Below, piece by piece: positions 23,629 through 35,599 of a stretch of 64,000 nucleotides of DNA. The position numbers and the translations under genes were made by a program. The notes under the pieces are model-generated. The model did no database searches. It saw nothing but the letters and a program-made list of their open reading frames with translations, and was not told the origin of the DNA. Source of the DNA: Cenococcum geophilum 1.58 (lineage: Eukaryota; Ascomycota; Dothideomycetes; Gloniales; Gloniaceae). Where the stretch lies: NCBI GenBank assembly GCA_001692895.1, contig KV748202.1:558001-622000 (forward strand). The letters are read 5' to 3'. Positions within the stretch are counted from its first letter, which is position 1, and each line of letters starts with the position of its first letter.

Positions 23629-25616
23629 TCAACCTTTGTGCGGGAAACCTTCCTGCATATTGACAAGCATAGCGTAGAACTTATCGTCCCAGCAGACGCA
23701 TTGGAGGTACTCCCACCAGAGGCGAAGTCCAGGCGGGTCGGCAACATCCTCCTATTATCGAATTAGTAAATCTGCGAGAGCTATCCAACCAAGGGATATT
23801 TCCCCTTACTTTCTCGAACGCTTCCAAGATGTTCTCCATCTTGAGCAACTTGACCTTCATGCCCGACTCTTTCTCCCAGTCTTTAAGCTCGTTGATGTAG
23901 GCCTCCAAATCTTCAAGGACCTTTGAGCGTTCCTCGTCTTCGTTCGGTACACTTCCGGTCGAGACGCTGCTGCCGAGCATAGTGCCTTCATACTCCGGCT
24001 TGGGCCAGAAATGCTTCCTCAAGGCCTCTGTGACCCATCTAGGGCGGCCAATCTCACTCAACTGCTCAGCCCAGTACATTTTCACTTTGTTCGGAACTTC
24101 TTCGACCATGCGGTCGTAGTCAAGCTTGTCACTCCAACGATTCTGTGAGTAGGTACCAAAGTACGTATATCGACGAGTGTTCTTCTCAACAGAGTATGGG
24201 GAAGCGCAAATAAACAGTGGAACGTCACTGTACGCGGCACCAGCATCATCTCCATCAACTTCCTCGGGGCTTGAGTTGAAGAATGCTGTCAATTTGGCAC
24301 CGTGCGCTCCAGGTTGCTCTGGAAGATACGGTTCGTAGCTTGCGTCCAGTGCGTAGTAAGTGCGGCCAGGGAGTATACAAGGTCCATGCGAGGGAGGGAT
24401 ATAATAGAGACCTGGACTCCACTGGCTGCCTCCAAAGGCAGAGCGCAGAAAGTCCCAAGTGAAAGTGACCGTCTTCGTAGCAGGTGGGATTTTTAAGAGA
24501 TTCTCTTTCGGCAATGATTCAAGGCGTCTTATGGCCAATGGCTTCCAGGTACCGCCGGACTGGTTATATGGGTCCTCGACAGAAGGGACTGGTTCATCGG
24601 GGTTGGTTCCATTTCCGTTACTTCGATTTGCGATAACCACGGTGGAAATGTGAGCTAGTTTAGGTGGTGAAGCTACCTGACTATTGAATTTTTGTAAGTG
24701 GAATATTTTTAGCAGGCAAAAATCTTCATAGGTGTGTCTCACCTCTGGGGCTTAGAGTTACTATTACCCTCGTTCTCTTTTTTTGGTAAGACGATATTGG
24801 CTGGTTTACCACGGAGATGAGGAGCGACTTTGGCAGAGTTCGGCCTAACAACTGTGAGCGAGGAATCCTGTTGGAATGATACAGTAAAAGCGACATACTT
24901 AACGTCCTGTGCTTTTGGCATTGGGCGACCGCTTGCATCAGTCGGCAAACTCTCAATCGACATGATGCCATTGATAGACGCCTCAAAACCTGCGTCACAA
25001 CTGGGTAAGTCAATCTTGGGTGCCTGAGTACTCTTTGGTAGAGCTCTGTAAAATGGTCAGTTTCCCTTGCTGATCTCAGGTCCGCCATGACAAACTTATT
25101 GGATAGCGCTTCTCCGTCTCGTGGGCGCTTAGCAGAGTCTGTAGCGCAACCCTCAACGGCAAGTGTTTCCCGAATTGAGTCGAAAAGAGAGTGGGCGATT
25201 GGACCAGGTGTTACAGCGCCAATCATCGTGTGCTGGGTTTCTGGTTCGATGGTTTTTTTGGTGAGCTGAGCCGAGGACTGATTGTGGCTAAACTGGTGCT
25301 GGAAGGGCCCAACGGTCATAGTCCATCCACCTTGCTTGAGTTTTTCTATATCTGTACGTAATGAATGCATCTCAGACACCATCACTTCAGTAACGTTGTT
25401 CAGCCTAGCAGATATCTGCGCAACTTCGGAAGAGCGTCCTTCACGCAAAACACCCGCGGTGGCGAGAGCATTGCGTATATCAGGAGCACCAGCGGAATGG
25501 GTCGGTTGAAATTGATCAGCCATTGGATTCAGCATATTCGGATACCAAACACCGCCGTGCATATACCCTATTGTTGTAGCTGAAAAGATCGCGTTGTGCT
25601 GCCCGATACCGTCCAT
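23629..25616 (-). CDS. DUF6697-type protein, function unknown
   Basis: Four exons join cleanly: 25616-25096, 25045-24743, 24680-23810 and 23751-23629. They give about 605 residues with phases 2, 2 and 0, and introns of 50, 62 and 58 nt with GT-AG ends. The N-terminal part is Ser/Gln-rich and probably disordered, with a short helical stretch around SEMHSLRTDIEKLKQ. The conserved region starts with KTVTFTWDFLRSAFGGSQWS and continues with LPGRTYYALDASYEPYLP, GKHGAKLTAFFN-like GAHGAKLTAFFN, and RPRWVTEALRKHFWPKPEYEG. This resembles the fungal DUF6697 family, named from memory. The last exon supplies the Trp-rich end RLWWEYLQCVCWDDKFY. A helical KVLEDLEAYINELKDWEKE lies before it. No biochemical role is known to me. 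Confidence 0.75.
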
Positions 25617-27409
25617 CTTAATTCGAAGACAAGAAAATATTAAGAGTGAAGTCTAGTGTTCGCATTAGCTATAAATGTGATTTACCTGTGGAAGGAACCA
25701 AGGCGACAGGTAGGTAGCTTACGAGACGGTGTTGTTTGTTTAGGGTCAAGGCTTGTTGAATGAACCAAGTCCGATTAGAGTAGATTTGGTGGCTTTGATC
25801 TCGAGGGGCAATTGTGAGCTTGAGCCAAGAAACAGCCTTTCAAGTGAAAGTTAAAAGAAAGAAAGGCTGAAGAAGGGACTAGAGCAATAGAGCAAGTTGG
25901 TTAGTGGGGCTGGGCGGCGAGTGATCTACATGTGAGGGTATGCAGTCAAGTTAGATGAAAGAACCGGAAGAGAGGATTCACTTCCGCAGAGAGCTTCGAA
26001 CTACCGTTGTCACTAGCATCGATCAATATTGGATCTGGTTACACCAAAGTTTTAGAAAGATTTTGAAATGGGAGAGTAAGGATCAGAGTGGTAGGAATCT
26101 TTTCCCTAGAGAGGAGAATATGAGGTATGAAGTGATGTGAGGGTTGATATCATATGTCAATTTTTTATTGACGTCTTGAGAAAGATTTTAGAGCAACGAA
26201 TATGTCCGCAAATTGTATCACTAGAAATAAAGTGAATCAAGCCTGCAAGTTTAGACACAAGTTTGGAAGGCTGTGACCAGCAATGTAATCGGCATAAGGT
26301 CGGCCTAGACTTTCTGAACGGAACTTTACCAACGTGTCAAAGTGCAAGTTTCTTTGCATAGCGTAGGTGATAAGGTGACGGCGATAGGGTTATGACGGTT
26401 TGGAACTTCAACTGGCGTATAGACAAAATTTGGGTGCAAAACTTGCAAACCGTCATAACCCTATCACCTACGTTAGCGGGTTCACGGTTTATAAAGGTGA
26501 ATTGACCTTTTATGTAATCTCTTTATAACAGCTACCCAATGCCACCTCAGTGATATGAAAGTGCTTAAGGCCTCCATGATAGGCAGCAAATTGCTTGTAA
26601 CATATAATCACCACTTATACGGACCACCCCTTGCCATCAAAATGCAGTACTTAGTACGCAATGTGGAGACTGAATGTGGATAACTGTATCAAACAAGGTA
26701 AAGAAGCAGTAAAACAGCTCAATACGATTCAAGAGACTGATTACTTTAAGGCCTTCGCTTCTTAGAATAAGCCCGTCCTTAGGGGGAACAAGTCATCAAT
26801 ATGAGATGTAAGTGTTGTCTCCCATATATTCGAACGTTTTCGATAGCAGACCTCTCATGCGAGAGGTCCAGCAGTGTCGCGAGAACGCCAAAACCGAAGC
26901 AACCCCCCATCGCTAGCGTTACCCAAAGTGTTCCACCCAAACTTCCCATATAACTATGATCCCAGGAGGAACGGAAAGTCTATTGTCAAGCTGCTACGCT
27001 GCTGAGATCAGATGAGTATTACGAGTTAACTTTTCAAACTCTGAAGAGCCCTTCGATGTATTATGGATATTATAAATGATGTGTTTGTAGTTGGAGGCCT
27101 TCTAGCGGGTATGGTGGAGAATCCTCTGCTGGTGACGGAAGTTGTCGAGATCGTTGGAAAGACCAAAGGTTCGGTGGCTTCGTGCCGCCTACGATCAGAT
27201 ATGAACCCTGTATCATTTTCGTCATAGGATGACAAGGGTCCTCGTTCGTCGGCTGCAGGAACAGACCTTCAGCCGACCGACCAAGCTTCAATGAAGTCTT
27301 ACGCCGCCGCGTTGATCCCTTTCTACGACACAGGCTAGGCGTTGGGCTTTGTTTCCTGTGTTTTAGTTATTTTATCTCGCGTTTTCTCATTTTTCTGATA
27401 CTCTTCAAG
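25617..27409. other. Divergent intergenic region between DUF6697-type gene and SAP30-type gene
   Basis: This 1.8-kb segment is the promoter side of two divergent genes. It contains an imperfect inverted repeat at 26361-26472. No additional gene is supported. Confidence 0.4.
26361..26472. repeat. Imperfect inverted repeat of about 112 bp
   Basis: The left part holds GCGTAGGTGATA (26361) and then GATAGGGTTATGACGGTTTG (26383-26402). The right part is CAAACCGTCATAACCCTATC followed by ACCTACG (26446-26472). The left arm has about 11 extra bases splitting the match. It looks like a short MITE relic or a structured element in a divergent promoter. Confidence 0.6.
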
Positions 27410-28061
27410 ATGCCTCCGACTAAGACTCGCGTGCTTCAGGAGGACCAAAGTACCACCCTGAAGGAAAAGCTCAATTCACTACAAGCTACGACTGCTCGAG
27501 CACGTCGAAATGGTGCCCCACCTCTTACGAATGGTAGTTCTTTAAAAGATGTCGTATCTTCCACCGCAGATACCACTTCTACGAATGGAGGAGCCCAGAG
27601 CAACCAGAATGGTGGATCAGGAGTAAGCTGCCAACCCAAATCACAAGCATTTTAATATTTCTATTCTTTCTGATGCTAATATATGGGTTTCGATGTCGTA
27701 GATATTATGGACATCCGAAGACAGTCCACTTTTACAAGGCTACCGCCGCGCCTATCGTCTCGATACGCCATCATCCTTTAAAAACCCTTTAAGTCACATA
27801 ATTCTCGGCAGCGGCATCGGCCAATACTCCCCTACAATGGCACGGCACAGGTTAAAACGGAGAGTGAACAAAGACCAGCTAGCTCTGGCTGTGAGGAAGA
27901 ATTTCAATGCGCTCGCCGTGAACGAGACCGAGGTCATTGTAGATTTATTGTACAAAGTCAAGACACAAGGTATGGAAATCTAATCATCCTTTTATGCGAT
28001 ATAAGCCTAACACATTCCAGATAAAGCATTCAGAGTACGGTTCGCTCCGCAAAGAAAATAG
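27410..28061 (+). CDS. SAP30-type Sin3-binding histone deacetylase complex subunit
   Basis: Three exons, 27410-27622, 27702-27969 and 28021-28061, with GTAAGC...GTAG and GTATGG...CCAG introns, give about 173 residues. The first exon is a Ser/Thr/Asn-rich, probably disordered tail starting MPPTKTRVLQEDQS. The C-terminal half contains RRVNKDQLALAVRKNFNALA, then VNETEVIVDLLYKVKTQD and KAFRVRFAPQ. This is the SAP30 Sin3-binding domain signature: a helix pair with VNE-T-V-V-DFLYK, ending in the FRLRFAP style. Family knowledge places SAP30 in the Rpd3L/Sin3 deacetylase complex, bridging to Sin3 PAH3. The zinc-finger part of animal SAP30 is absent, as in fungi. The product ends shortly after the domain. 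Confidence 0.85.
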
Positions 28062-28776
28062 GGATCAGCCTCGAAGCATTTCGCGCATTGCATCGCCCCC
28101 CGGCGTACATCTTGACTATACTCGGGCACTAGGATGGCACTTGGGAAGATTGCCAAAACAAAATAAGCATTTGCATTGGTACTGGCGTTTGGCATGGCAA
28201 GATTTGCATAGCATGGTTACGGCCTGCATGCCTTGTGTATTAGGGGGTTATTACACCAGGATAATAATCTTGGAGTTTTGGGCCCTTAACTGTAAAGCGT
28301 GTAATCGAGCAGTTCTAGAATAATATTGTATGGGATCTAGGAAATTGGGCATGATCATTGCATGCTTTGGGCCTACTATATATTAAATTTCATTATCCGC
28401 GTTGCGCGCGCTCTCAACTCCGTCATCGCCTTTCCTCGATCATGACTCCTATTAATCGCAATAAATATTACAGTTTCTCTAGCTTTTCTTTTGCACCCCT
28501 TTCCTTGGGAAACGTGGATATAGCTGCAGCGCATCTGATCTCGAATTAAAATAGTTTTAGTTCAAACAAAACACTTGCAATCGAAAATAACTTTTTCGCG
28601 CAGCTACTCACGCCAAATCAAGCACGCCGGGGTCGCACAGACCATCAATTTTTTTCTGTCGGATTCTTACCGAAGATGCGAAGCATGTCTATTCTTTATA
28701 TTCGAGAATCAAATTCCATATCGCTCATCACTCCCAAGGACCGTTCTCATATACAATCTGGATACAAGCGGTTAAC
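28062..28776. other. Intergenic region between SAP30-type gene and MDJ1
   Basis: Both neighbours are on the plus strand. This holds the 3' flank of one and the promoter of the other. No further feature is recognised. Confidence 0.4.
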
Positions 28777-30407
28777 ATGAGCTTTGCCGCTCCGGCGTTG
28801 CCTTTCACAGCCGCCTTACCTGCACGCATCATCTCCGCGTGCAGGCCCTCTCAAAGACGGATAGCGGCGCGATGGAATAAACCGTCATCGACGTGCTGGC
28901 AGCCAAGGCAGTATGGCCCTCAGATACGGGTGAGTGAAGGTTGGATGGGTTGAGATGAATGCCTCATACTAATCGATTCTGGGTTCTACAGTTCTTTCAT
29001 GCTACCTCTCCCACATATGCCACCCAAGACCCTTATTCTGTGCTTGGAGTTAATAAGAATGCCACTGCCTCTGACATAAAGAAAGCCTACTATGGCCTGG
29101 CGAAGAAGTACCATCCAGATACCAATAAAGACCCGTCAGCGAAAGACAAGTTTACAGCAGCGCAGTCGGCATACGAATTGTTATCGGATCCCAAAAAGAA
29201 GGAGGCCTACGATACGTATGGAGCAGCTGCATTCGACCCAACTGGCGGGTTTAACCCCGCTGGAGGTCCTGGGCCTGGAGCTGGGCCTGGGCCTGGAAAC
29301 CCCTTCACAGGTTTCGGCGGCTTTAGTGGACAAGGCGGTTTCGGCGCGGAGTTTAATTTTGAGGATCTATTCAGCGCGTTCGGTGGGGCGCAAGGTTCAA
29401 GGAGGGGCAGGAGGTCAAAAGGATCACCGTTCCAAGAGGAGACGCTTGTTGGTGAAGATATTGAGGTTCAAACCAATATATCATTTATGGACGCTGCAAA
29501 AGGCACAGGTAAAGATATATTTATCACACCATTGGTTCAGTGCAATACCTGCACAGGCACTGGGTTGAAGAACGGCATACAGAGGACGGAATGTAAAACT
29601 TGTAATGGTACGGGTACGAGAGTGCATGTTATGGGCGGTTTCCAGATGGCGAGCACCTGCCCCTCTTGTGGTGGCGCAGGAGTTACCGTCCCAAGAGGAG
29701 GGGAATGCAACACTTGCCATGGCGATGGAGCGGTGAGGGAGCGCAAGACCGTAACAGTGGAGATACCAGGTGGGGTGGAGGACGGCATGCGATTAAGAGT
29801 AAATGGAGAAGGAGATGCTCCACCAACCGGCCAATCACCTAACCCGAACGTTCGAGCTGCTAAGGGAGACCTGTACGTGTTTATACGCGTAGCGCCAGAT
29901 CCGAAGTTCAAGCGGGCTGGAGCAGATATCCTTTATACTGCGTCGATACCGCTCACAACAGCTGTTCTTGGCGGAGAGATCAAAGTTCCCACTCTTGACG
30001 GAGAGGTCAGGGTCAAAGTGCCCACCGGTGCAGGCACAGGTGATAGGATCACACTCTCTGGAATGGGCATGAAGCTGCTTGGCGGTCGGAGAGGAGCGAA
30101 AGGAGACCTCAGGGTAGAGTTCAAAGTTCAGATGCCTAAGTATCTGAGCGCTAATCAACGAGCCATCCTGGAGATGCTTGCTGACGAGATGGGAGATAAA
30201 AGTGCTAAGAGGATCATGAATTTAGGAAAGTCAAGAGATAATACATCAGAAGGGAGTTCGGCAACTGCAGACTCGCATGAAAGCGAAGGTTTCCTAAAGT
30301 CCACCTGGCACAATCTGACAGGCCAACACAAACCAACAGGTCAAACCGATCATAAGAAAACGGACGATGGCGAAGAACCTAAGAAAGCATCCGGATCTGG
30401 ATCGTGA
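28777..30407 (+). CDS. MDJ1: Mitochondrial DnaJ (type I Hsp40), Mdj1 homolog
   Basis: Two exons (28777-28929 and 28992-30407, intron GTGAGT...ACAG) encode about 522 residues. The ATG at 28777 is chosen because exon 1 supplies a basic, Ser/Ala-rich mitochondrial presequence and joins in frame to [19 protein letters not shown]. The J domain spans about 64-130 with HPD at 92-94. A Gly/Phe/Pro-rich linker with (G)[10 protein letters not shown] repeats follows. Then come four CxxCxGxG zinc modules ([32 protein letters not shown]) and the C-terminal substrate-binding domains. The protein is a co-chaperone of matrix Hsp70 (Ssc1), in folding and handover to proteolysis. With Lon 6 kb away, this region holds two parts of mitochondrial quality control; the linkage may be coincidental. 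Confidence 0.95.
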
Positions 30408-31382
30408 TTTCTTATCTCTTCACGAATATTCTATGTACCATAGGCCTCCCACATTTTGTAATATTGATGACTGGCGTTGGAGGAAGCTGTCCATCTGGGA
30501 ACAATTGAATATTTGGCTTGCATATATTGGTGTTTTCCTCTTTTGGTCAGGTCAGAAGTACGATAGCCCATATTGTAGAATATCTCGACTCAAGGCCTGT
30601 AAACTACCCTGTTTTGCAGCGCTTATAAAAGGCATTCTCATGCTCTGAGTGGTCAAGACTCATCCTATCACCGGGATCACCCTCCACAAGCCCCCACGAG
30701 TTAGCGAGTGTGACGGGGCTGACAATTCAGGAGAGCGAAGCATATGTAAGGCATTATCGTTTTACATACTGAGCGCGTACGTAAAGTGTGGCAGTCGTGA
30801 GGAAGTATCGTGAAGCCTTTGCAGGCGCGTCGACAGCCCTTCGTTCTTATTTCACCATCGTCCTCTCCACGAAGCCCCACTCGCCCTATCGACAAAGGAC
30901 ACCGCCAAAATACCTCACCACTCTGTGAACCTAACGACCACAACCGAGTAGCATATTTGCGCACTGCTGGAGTTCTTCGAGCCCAAGAAAGACGCCCAAA
31001 TTTTCTATGCACGACACTGACACGAGCCACTGCACTTCGACGTAGCCAACCGGTGCGGCCACCTCAGCCCTGTAACGTCATCCCGGGCCTGCGTCTCAAT
31101 GCATTTCAACGGCGAGCCAGACCTCTATCTCTAGTTACACCCTTCTGCGAAAGTACGACTACTGGTGCCTGCCGGGAAACTATTCAACACCAAGTGGGTT
31201 GCAGGAGGTAGCTCCAGGCACGCTCGAAAATAGAACCGCCGACCCCCGAGCATCCCTTGCAACCGCGATTACTACACCTACGACAACTAGCAAACCCACC
31301 CGATCTACACCTGACGACAGACCTACAAAGACTCATAGATCAAGGGTACAGAGGGCTCTCAGCCCTACCCGGATACGTCAAG
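30408..31382. other. Intergenic region / BRO1 5' flank
   Basis: Overlapping frames of 88-135 codons (30810-31664) run into the BRO1 start, but they show no independent family features. This is most likely 5' untranslated and promoter DNA. Confidence 0.4.
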
Positions 31383-34300
31383 ATGCAGCAGGCGCCTATG
31401 ATATCCACGCCACTGAAGCAAACAAACGAGATCGATTGGATTACACCGTTGAAGGGTTACATTAGGCAAACCTATGGCGATGATCCGGAGAGATATTCGG
31501 AGGAATGCGCGACGCTGAATAGGCTGAGACAGGATATGAGAGGGGCGGGGAAGGACAGCGCGGCGGGGAGGGACCTACTATACCGGTACTACGGGCAGCT
31601 AGAATTGCTGGATTTAAGATTTCCGGTAGATGAAAATCACATCAAGATATCTTTTACCTGGTAAGACCTAGCCTGGTTTGCAAAGACAAATAGGCAACGA
31701 ATTGAGGAATGGATGCTGAAGCTGTAACTCCAGGTTCGACGCATTTACACACAAGCCCACCTCGCAATATTCTTTAGCATACGAGAAAGCCTCTATTATA
31801 TTCAATATTTCCGCCGTCCTTTCATGCCATGCGGCTCACCAAAATCGCCACCAAGACACCGGTCTTAAAACCGCATACCATTCATTTCAAGCCTCAGCTG
31901 GCATGTTCACATACATAAACGAGAATTTCTTGCACGCACCCTCGACGGATCTTAGTAGGGAAACTGTGAAAACGCTTATTGCAATAATGCTAGCTCAAGG
32001 CCAAGAAGTTTTCCTAGAGAAACAAATTGCGGATGGCAAGAAGGTGGGATTGTTAGCCAAGCTAGCAAGCCAAGCGGCATATTTGTACACTCAGGCGACA
32101 GAAGGAGTACAAGACAACGTGACAAGGGCAGTTTTTGAGAAGGTTTGGCTATTAGTTTGCCAGGTATGAAACTCCTATTATATTAATAGCACAATGAAAG
32201 TGGGACTTAGCTAAGAAAGCCCAGATCAAAGCCAATTATATGGCTTCCTTAGCGCAATATTACCAGGCTCTTGCGGATAACGACGCAAACGCCCATGGTG
32301 TTTCAATTTGTAGACTTCAGGTAGCGGAAGGCCACGCAAGAGACGCGAATCGGATTTCAAACTCTTTTCCAACATCAGTACCTACAAACTCAAATCTCAC
32401 ATCCGAGACAGGTACAATTTTGGCCGACATGACGAAACGTCACCTTGCCAATATCCAGGAGAAGATTGGAGAATTCACCAAGGACAATGATTTTATATAT
32501 CATCAAGGTGTTCCCAATGAGGCTTCACTCTCGGCGATCCCGAAACTACCAGCAGCAAAAGCGATACCTGTGAGTGAACTGTACCAAGGCCAGGATATCC
32601 AAAGGATTATTGGACCAGACATCTTCCAAAAGATTGTACCTATGGCCGTAACAGAGTCAGCGAGCTTGTATGACGAAGAGAAGGCCAAGTTAATAAGAGC
32701 AGAGAGTGAAAAGGTGGAGATTGCAAATGATGAGATGGCAGCAAGTCTAGATTACTTGAAATTACCAGACAGTTTGAATATACTGAAGGGTGGCATGGAT
32801 CAAGAGATGTCGGTGGACAATGAGTTTCGGAAGTGGTGTGAAGAGCTTGCCGGCCATGCATCGTTCACAACTGCATTCGACCAACTGAGCACCGACAAAT
32901 CAGAAATAACGGCGATGCTGGATGATAGCGTGAAACAACTCGACATGGAAGAAAGTGTATGCGAAAAGATGCGATCGAAGTACGGCGGCGAGTGGACGCA
33001 ACAGCCAAGCTCAAGGCTAACCGCCACTCTAAGAAGCGATATTAAGAATTACCGAAGTGCGATCGAAGAGGCAAGCACTAGTGATGCTCAGTTATACAAC
33101 ACCTTTAGGCAATGCGAGTCCGACTTTGATGAGATGCGGTCAGCTGGTGAGACGGATGAAGCTGATGTTTTATACCAGCGAGCGATGATCAAGGCTGGCG
33201 CGGCACGCGGAAAGGGCAAAGGAGTAAATAGCCCAAACTCTGCCGGAGCCGAGGGAAATCTGCTAGATGATGACTTTGAGGGAGGCCCCAGCGTTGCTGA
33301 GCAGATTGCCAACGTCGAGGAGTTGCTAAGGAAGCTGAATCTCATCAAACGAGAGAGAGCGCAAGTCCTTAAAGATCTCAAAGACAAGGTAATGATCTCA
33401 CTGTTAGATATACCCAGAAGTTGTTTAACAGTATATTCAGGTCCACAGTGATGATATATCGAATGTCCTGATCCTCAACAAGAAGGCAATATCGAATCAA
33501 GAGAACCAGCTATTCAAGGTTGAACTTGAGAAGTTTAGGCCACATCAGAACAGGCTTTTGCAGGCCAACCACAAGCAAGCTTCACTCATGAAAGAGCTTA
33601 CTAGGACTTACAGTGACCTCTTGCAAGATAAGAGGGTGAGATCAGAGCAGACCAAATACGAAGCTTTCTCACGGCAAAGAAGTGCTGTGATGAATAAGTA
33701 TAGAAAAGTTTACCAGTCATTCAATGACCTGATAGCCGGACTCATGCGAGCCCAAGGCTTCTACTCAGAGATGAGAGAGACGGTTGAAAGCCTACAGAAG
33801 AACGTGGACACTTTTGTGAACAATCGACGATCAGAAGGCGGCCAGCTATTGAGCAAGATCGAAGCATCCCGGACCAGTGGTGCCGGAGCTCAGGCAGACC
33901 GCGAACAGGAACGATTCAAGGAGCTAATAGAACGTATGTCGATGGATCCAGCCGAGTCCCCGAGTACTCAGCCCAAGAAGGCTCCTCACCGCCCACCTCC
34001 TCTACAGACTGCACCAATACCATCAGGTCAAGGTTTTCATTCCGCACACCCACACTACAATCCCGCAGCCTCCCCACCCATCACACCCCGTTACCCTCTC
34101 ACATCTCCGGCGCCAAGTCAATACACATCTCCTCCACAAAACTACCCACAGGCTGGCTCCAATGGCGCTTATCAACACCCTCCGCCACGTCGGGAGTCCT
34201 ATAACCGTGAGCCATATAATCCGAACGCCTACGGCCCTGTCTCACCACCCGCCCACCAACAGTTCTTTTCCCCACCCCCAGGCCAGCTAAGTGCCTTCAC

Positions 34301-34559
34301 ACAAACTGCTTATCCAACATCAACAACGCCGCAACCGTCACACCAACAACAACACCAAAATCAATACATTCCACCAGGCTATGTGCCACCACCTCCGCCA
34401 CCAGGCCCGCCACCATCTCAGCAACTGGACTATTCTAGCTATACAGGTTCATACCCATCCGGTCCAGGAGGATATGCGCACAATCCGGCGCGGACAAGTC
34501 AGTCATCGCAGCAGCAGGGGCAAGGCGACCCTTGGGCCGGACTAAATAATTTGAAATAA
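31383..34559 (+). CDS. BRO1: BRO1-domain vacuolar protein-sorting protein
   Basis: Four exons (31383-31660, 31734-32163, 32216-33388, 33441-34559) join in frame to about 999 residues. An upstream in-frame ATG at 31257 is rejected because MQQAPMISTPLKQTNEIDW is the usual fungal BRO1 start. The N-terminal 390 residues form the Bro1 domain (GYIRQTYGDDPERYSEEC, ISFTWFDAF at the exon junction, EKASIIFNISAVLSCHAA). A helical V-type domain follows, then a Pro/Gln/Tyr-rich tail from about residue 790 with PPPPPPGPPP. Bro1 binds Snf7/ESCRT-III on endosomes, recruits the ubiquitin hydrolase Doa4 and promotes multivesicular-body sorting (family knowledge). The related RIM20/PalA is the main alternative, but the start and tail fit BRO1 better. 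The third intron side uses AAG, not TAG, at 32215 to keep frame. Confidence 0.93.
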
Positions 34560-35089
34560 GATAGTATTAGTATTTTCTCATACCGTTCTCCTCTTTTTCT
34601 TTGCCTCTCCTTATTTCAAGATATTTTGGTGGCATTTCCTTCTGTGCGCAACTCATGGCGTGGAGTTGTCCTTTTTTTAACTCTCGAGGAAATACAGGTG
34701 GAGTTGGTGATGCATGATGGTGGGCTATCACATAGGGCAAATATTACATGTTGATCTCGAGGAGCGCGCTCCAAAGTCTTTCTTTTGCGGACAATGCTTG
34801 CGTTAGCATGATTGCGGCTGAACAATATTGGTGACCGTATTTGTAGGTCGAAATAGATTTCGCGAATGACTATAACCGAATACTAAAACAAACTCACATC
34901 AAGTTAGGTAGTAAGCATCGTAAAGGTAACAACGACTGGACATATTAGCCCGAACTCATGCAAATAGTGGACTATCTGTCAGATTACTCGTCCTCATTTA
35001 ACGAATTTTTTAAGGTGGAAGAGAAGCAACTCGTGATTTCTTTGCGGTAGCGGAACTCGGATGCGGCTTATTGACTCCAATCCTCCTAA
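34560..35089. other. BRO1 3' flank
   Basis: T-rich 3' flank followed by unique DNA. Nothing else is seen. Confidence 0.4.
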
Positions 35090-35599
35090 GGAGGGTGCTC
35101 AGCAAACGACACAACAATCGTTCTCATGGACCGACATCGAACAACGCCAAAAACTCATATATGGATATTATTCCCGGACCAAGTTGAACGACCTGTTACT
35201 ATTTTCCTGGACGGGATTTCTGCTAAATTCCGTGCATTCCAGGCAGAAGGCACGAAAAGCTTGTTTTAGTGTCCATGTGATACCACTGGCACAGCCGAAA
35301 AGGAAACGCTCGAGAATGAAGCTGAGTGCAAGGACGAATACTTCTGTCACCTGGCACGGGTAGCACGGCAGACCGTCAAGAATCACACCCTCCCGGTTTT
35401 CATCAGATCATTACGCAGGCCCAGATTATTTTCAGTATCTTATATGTATCGATTGACCTTATCCACCGCTGCGGTATATCTGCACCACCTGGCTAAAACT
35501 CAAGTTAACTCGAACGAAGTATTGCTGACCGATGGCTCAATCCGAGAAAGCTCTGATCGGTTTCTAGCAAGTGTTGCCGAGCAACCCAAGGCTAGATAG
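35090..35599 (+). pseudogene. Decayed ORF of unknown family
   Basis: One plus frame is open from 35090 to 35599 apart from a single TAG at 35267. That is about 170 codons with ordinary amino-acid use, including FPDQVERPVTIFLDGISAKF and LSTAAVYLHHLAKTQ. The TAG occupies a place where Trp (TGG) would fit, followed by CPCD. A second frame (35061-35363) overlaps it. I do not recognise the family. It lies next to two other broken genes, so a gene relic is plausible, but chance openness cannot be excluded. Confidence 0.3.

Noticed and set aside
30810..31211. 133-codon frame upstream of BRO1
   Set aside because: Arg/Pro/Ser-rich without a domain; more likely the BRO1 5' untranslated region.
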